A DNA stretch of 64,000 bases, taken from assembly GCA_027605045.1 (NCBI GenBank), contig JAQFWX010000009.1:1240001-1304000 (forward strand), read 5' to 3'. This DNA is from Phallus indusiatus. Its lineage: Eukaryota; Basidiomycota; Agaricomycetes; Phallales; Phallaceae. Below are positions 60,625-64,000 of the stretch, piece after piece; the stretch's first letter is position 1, and every line of letters begins with the position of its first letter. Made by a program: the position numbers and the translations under genes. The notes beneath the pieces are model-generated. The model searched no databases, was not told the DNA's origin, and saw nothing but the letters and a program-made list of their open reading frames with translations.

Positions 60625-62599
60625 ATTGAGAGTAAACAAAGAAAAAATAGCCCAACTGGAAGAGAAGGTCACATTTATAAAAAGAGTAAACAAGCTGAGT
60701 TGACTTATTTGATAGATTTGTTATATATTAATTTATATATATATATACTTTTACATTATAGTTTTTAGTTGTTATTATATATCTTATCTTTCATGCTGAC
60801 AGTGACTCTAGAAGTAAGCTCCTAAATATATAATAGTTATTCATTCATTCCAAATTATATCCACTACTTATGATAATGACAAAATACTCTAACTGTACAG
60901 TTGATTTGATGTTATTACCATAACTTCATTTCAAAAAATATCCAAGGATACCCATTATAAGGGTGAATTGTACAGGCCCTAGAATGAATTGCTGAAATTA
61001 GTGTTTCAATCTTTTGAGAGTTTTCAATACACACTCCAGAGTCAGGGACCTCATTGGAAATATTCCAAGTTTATGATTTATTTTCTGATAAGGAATACTA
61101 ATCTAATTCTTGCTTATATTATAGAGATCAAAACGCATGAGTATGTATTATAGGTCAAATAGAAAGTGTATTGAAGTATATAGACAGTTAAAGGGGAGGT
61201 TTGAACTATGCATTGAAGATGAACATATTGCAAACATCTCTTACATATATAGACTGTCTGGTATTGGTATGAGATTTATGATCATGTGGTTTGATACAAG
61301 GATAAGGGAAATTCTACCAGCACTGGGTGAATTAGAGAATGGGTCTGTGGGAGTATAAAAATAACAGTAGAAGAAAAATAGTATATTCTGTAAATGAAGA
61401 ATTATAATAATGAATTTTTATCTATAAAATAGAGAAAATGGCTGATCACTGGTTTGAAGATACTACTTCATTTTGGGAGCCATCACATAGGTCTTTTGCC
61501 ATTAAAAAAATTTTTCTTTGAGTGGGAAAAATTTAACAAATACACTTGTAAGACTGGACACCAGTGAAGGTGTTAATTTTGATATATTTTGATAAGTATT
61601 TGATAAATGCAAATACTCACTCACTAGATTATTGTGTATCAACAGAATACAGAGTTAGGTTATAGGCTCTGTGAAATCTATATTTATATATTCCATTGCA
61701 CGCTGTAAGGATCCGATGTGAATAGCTGAATGTGTCAGCTATAAATGATCGGACTACAATGAGATATTTGTTTCGAGGTTAGTAAGTCTACCGTGGAGCA
61801 GGTTCTGGTGCTGATTTCAACGTGAGAGAGGGAGTGGGTGGATGTGGGGAATGGGGGGGAATGTATGCGTCGATATCAAACCAACACAAACAAAACACCA
61901 ACAACAACTGCAATGATAAAAGATCGTATGCAACTGTACAAGTGAGAGGGTGAACAGAAAGTCGGCAATGAACTTGGAATGCGATTAAAGAGAGGACCTG
62001 CAATCAATGATGACTGAATTCCTGTGCGAGTTAGTGAAAGCGATAAACTGAAATAAAATTGCTAGTTTATACTCCGAGACCTCACTCAGAGTTAATCCAA
62101 AGATATAGATATGAGCGTAGAAATAGACTAGAGGCGAAACTTGACTTGAGCTGAACTTGACTTAAACTGAACTTGACTGAGACTTAAACTGTGAGACAAC
62201 TCGTCCGGTAGAATTGCTGCTGATACAAGTATTTACATGCAGTATTTATACCTTTCAGAGTACATAGCATTGGTGAGACGATCACTCATTGTTCACTGGG
62301 ATAACAAACAGGAAGAAACAAAAGAACAAAAAGAAATATGGAAGATAGGGGAATCGCGAGAGAATGATGGGGATACAATTACAACAAAAAGGAGTCATAA
62401 ACATAGATAGGAGAAAATGATGAAGCCTATGTATATGCTTTTGTTAATCAACTCTTGATTAATGCTCGGCGTGGGAACGCCGAGGTTTTTATATTTTTTT
62501 TTAATATCAGTTTTGCATTGTAATTTTTATTAAAAGAGATTAAGAAATTTTCTTATCTATAAAAAGTTTTTGTATAATATGCAAAACAATATCACTTCC
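60625..62599. other. AT-rich, gene-free stretch, about 2 kb
   Basis: No gene is recognised. A 73-codon frame at 61137-61358 has no known family. GAACTTGACTT-like short repeats lie near 62140-62190. A strong hairpin with a T-run lies at 62465-62500. The rest looks like decayed non-coding or transposon-derived DNA. Confidence 0.45.
62465..62500. other. GC hairpin followed by T-run
   Basis: CTCGGCGT (62465-62472) pairs perfectly with ACGCCGAG (62477-62484) around the loop GGGA. T-rich sequence follows. It is the only GC-rich island in a very AT-rich region and looks like the 3' end of a structured RNA or transposon, but no gene upstream supports this. Confidence 0.5.
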
Positions 62600-63220
62600 A
62601 ATCCTAATCAACTCACTATTTACATTAATCAACAATGCTAACAATTAATCAACTCATTTTTCAAATTAATCAACAAAACTAACAATAATCAACTCAATCA
62701 TCACTCACGTAATAATTAATCAACTCATCATTCAAATTAATCAACTCGCTAATCAAATTAATCAACTCATTTTTCAAATTAATCAACTCACTATTCAAAT
62801 TAATCAACTCATTTTTCAAATTAATCAACAAAACTAACAATAATCAACTCAGTAATCACTCACATAATAATTAATCAACTCGTGAATCAAATTAATCAAC
62901 CTGCTATTCAAATTAATCAACTCGTATTTCAAATTAATCAACCCGTTATCCAATTAATCAACTCGTCAATCAAATTAATCAACCCGCTATTCAAATTAAT
63001 CAACTCGTTTTTCAAATTAATCAACTCGCTAATCAAATTAACCAACTCATTTTTCAAATTACTCAACTCAAATTAACCCGTTATTCCATTTAATCAACTT
63101 GTTTTTCAAATCAATCAACTCACTAATCAAATTAACCAACTTGTTTTTCAAATCAATCAACTCGAATCAACTTGTTATTCAAATTAATCAATCCGTTATT
63201 CAATTAATCAACTCACTATT
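62600..63220. repeat. Minisatellite, block A (20-21 base unit)
   Basis: Degenerate tandem array built on AAATTAATCAACTC followed by a variable 5-7 base piece (GTTTTTC, GCTATTC, ACTAATC and so on). At least 25 units are visible. It ends abruptly at the LTR insertion at 63221. Confidence 0.93.
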
Positions 63221-63615
63221 TGTCAGGGTACGTCCCGGGTTTACGGTCACTCTAGTATATTAGCGTAGTATAGTATAACCTACTTAGATGCCTACACGCT
63301 CTACATCGGTCATACAGTACCCGGTATACCGGTCCGTATTTATCCCCCGCGTATTCTCCCGAACTCTCCCGTTTCTCCGTTCACTCCATTCTGCTCTATT
63401 TCCCTCTTTCTCTATGTCATCCGTATTGTCCTCGGCTACCGTCCTTCCTATTGGTAGATAATGCACCTGATAGCTATTGGTTAGAGATAGCGTAATCATG
63501 TATATATACAACTGTGCGCACATGAGTAGTTCCTTGTGCTATTATAGACTGGGTTACTGGGTTATAGTAGCAGTCCGATCCTTAAGTCTAATCGCTGAAC
63601 GGTCGTGCCCTAACA
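63221..63615. mobile_element. Solo LTR 2 (395 bases), inserted in the minisatellite
   Basis: Begins TGTCAGGGTACG and ends GCCCTAACA, the same ends as LTR 1. A 5-base target duplication CTATT lies at 63216-63220 and 63616-63620. The minisatellite continues on both sides, so the insertion came after the array formed. The interior differs from LTR 1, so the two belong to related but distinct families. Nothing coding is inside. Confidence 0.88.
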
Positions 63616-64000
63616 CTATTCAAATTAATCAACTCGCTATTCAGATTAATCAACCCGTTATTCAATTAATCAACTCGTTTCTCAAATTAATCAACTCGTT
63701 TCTCAAATTAATCAACTCGTTTCTCAAATTAATCAACTCGTTTCTCAAATTAATCAACTCGCTAATCAAATTAATCAACCCACTAATCAAATTAGTCAAC
63801 TCATTTTCCAATTAATCAACTCGTCAATCAAATTAATCAACTCGTTATTCAATTAATCAACCCGCTATTCAAATTAATCAACTTGCTAATCAAATTAACC
63901 AACTCGTTTTTCAAATTAATCAAATTAACCAACTCGTTTTTCAAATTAATCAACTCGAATCAACTCGTTATTCAAATTAATCAACCTATTATTCAATTAA
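63616..64000. repeat. Minisatellite, block B, running off the right edge
   Basis: Continuation of the AAATTAATCAACTC array. Four nearly identical 21-base units (CTCGTTTCTCAAATTAATCAA) lie at about 63676-63760. It continues to the last base, so its full length is unknown. Confidence 0.93.

Noticed and set aside
61137..61358. 73-residue open frame, considered as a transposase fragment
   Set aside because: No DDE motif or recognisable family, and it lies in AT-rich DNA where such frames occur by chance.
62882..63076. Protein gene with heptad repeats
   Set aside because: The open frame is explained by the 21-base unit of the array. There is no promoter context, intron or conserved non-repeat part.
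62600..64000. CRISPR-like array
   Set aside because: The units are 20-21 bases with degenerate repeats and no unique spacers of constant size, and the genome is eukaryotic. It is a minisatellite.

Overview
The window reads as nuclear DNA of a filamentous basidiomycete, most likely an agaricomycete mushroom. Genes lie close together on both strands and are split by many 45-70 base GT-AG introns. Several families point the same way: a secreted dye-decolorizing (DyP) peroxidase, a DUF6533 seven-helix protein, an F-box protein of the agaricomycete type, and the conserved domain that accompanies caspase-like proteins in mushrooms. All gene models were spliced by eye, so exon edges are approximate unless stated.

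Layout. 1-9.1 kb: an aldo/keto reductase cut by the left edge (-), a MITE-like hairpin, a protein with a caspase-associated domain (-), an unassigned two-part gene (+), and a damaged cofactor-independent phosphoglycerate mutase (+). 9.1-12.3 kb: no recognisable gene. 12.3-17.6 kb: an R1/CDCA7-type zinc-finger protein and an aldehyde dehydrogenase, both (-). 19.4-27 kb: a DUF6533 protein (+), an EFM5-type eEF1A lysine methyltransferase (-) and a secreted DyP peroxidase (-). 27.1-33.6 kb: an F-box protein and a Kap121/importin-5 karyopherin, both (-). 35.8-46.4 kb: an MFS transporter, a long disordered protein, a protein with a J-like C-terminus, tRNA-Pro(TGG), and mannitol-1-phosphate 5-dehydrogenase, all (+). 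46.7-58.1 kb: an HMG-box protein (-), a fungal transcription-factor-like gene (-), NAP1 (+), a small Cys-rich protein (-) and a divergent G-protein alpha subunit (-).

From about 58.5 kb to the right edge the character changes. I see no credible host gene. The sequence is AT-rich and holds two solo LTRs with matching termini (TGTCAGGG...CCCTAACA), each flanked by its own perfect 5-base target duplication. One LTR is inserted inside a long 20-21 base minisatellite that runs off the window end.

Most of the genes are housekeeping (nuclear import, chromatin assembly, translation-factor methylation, carbon metabolism) and no metabolic cluster is evident. The most notable observations are the phosphoglycerate mutase that has lost its metal-binding DHGN segment, the LTR/minisatellite arrangement, and the large non-canonical G-alpha.
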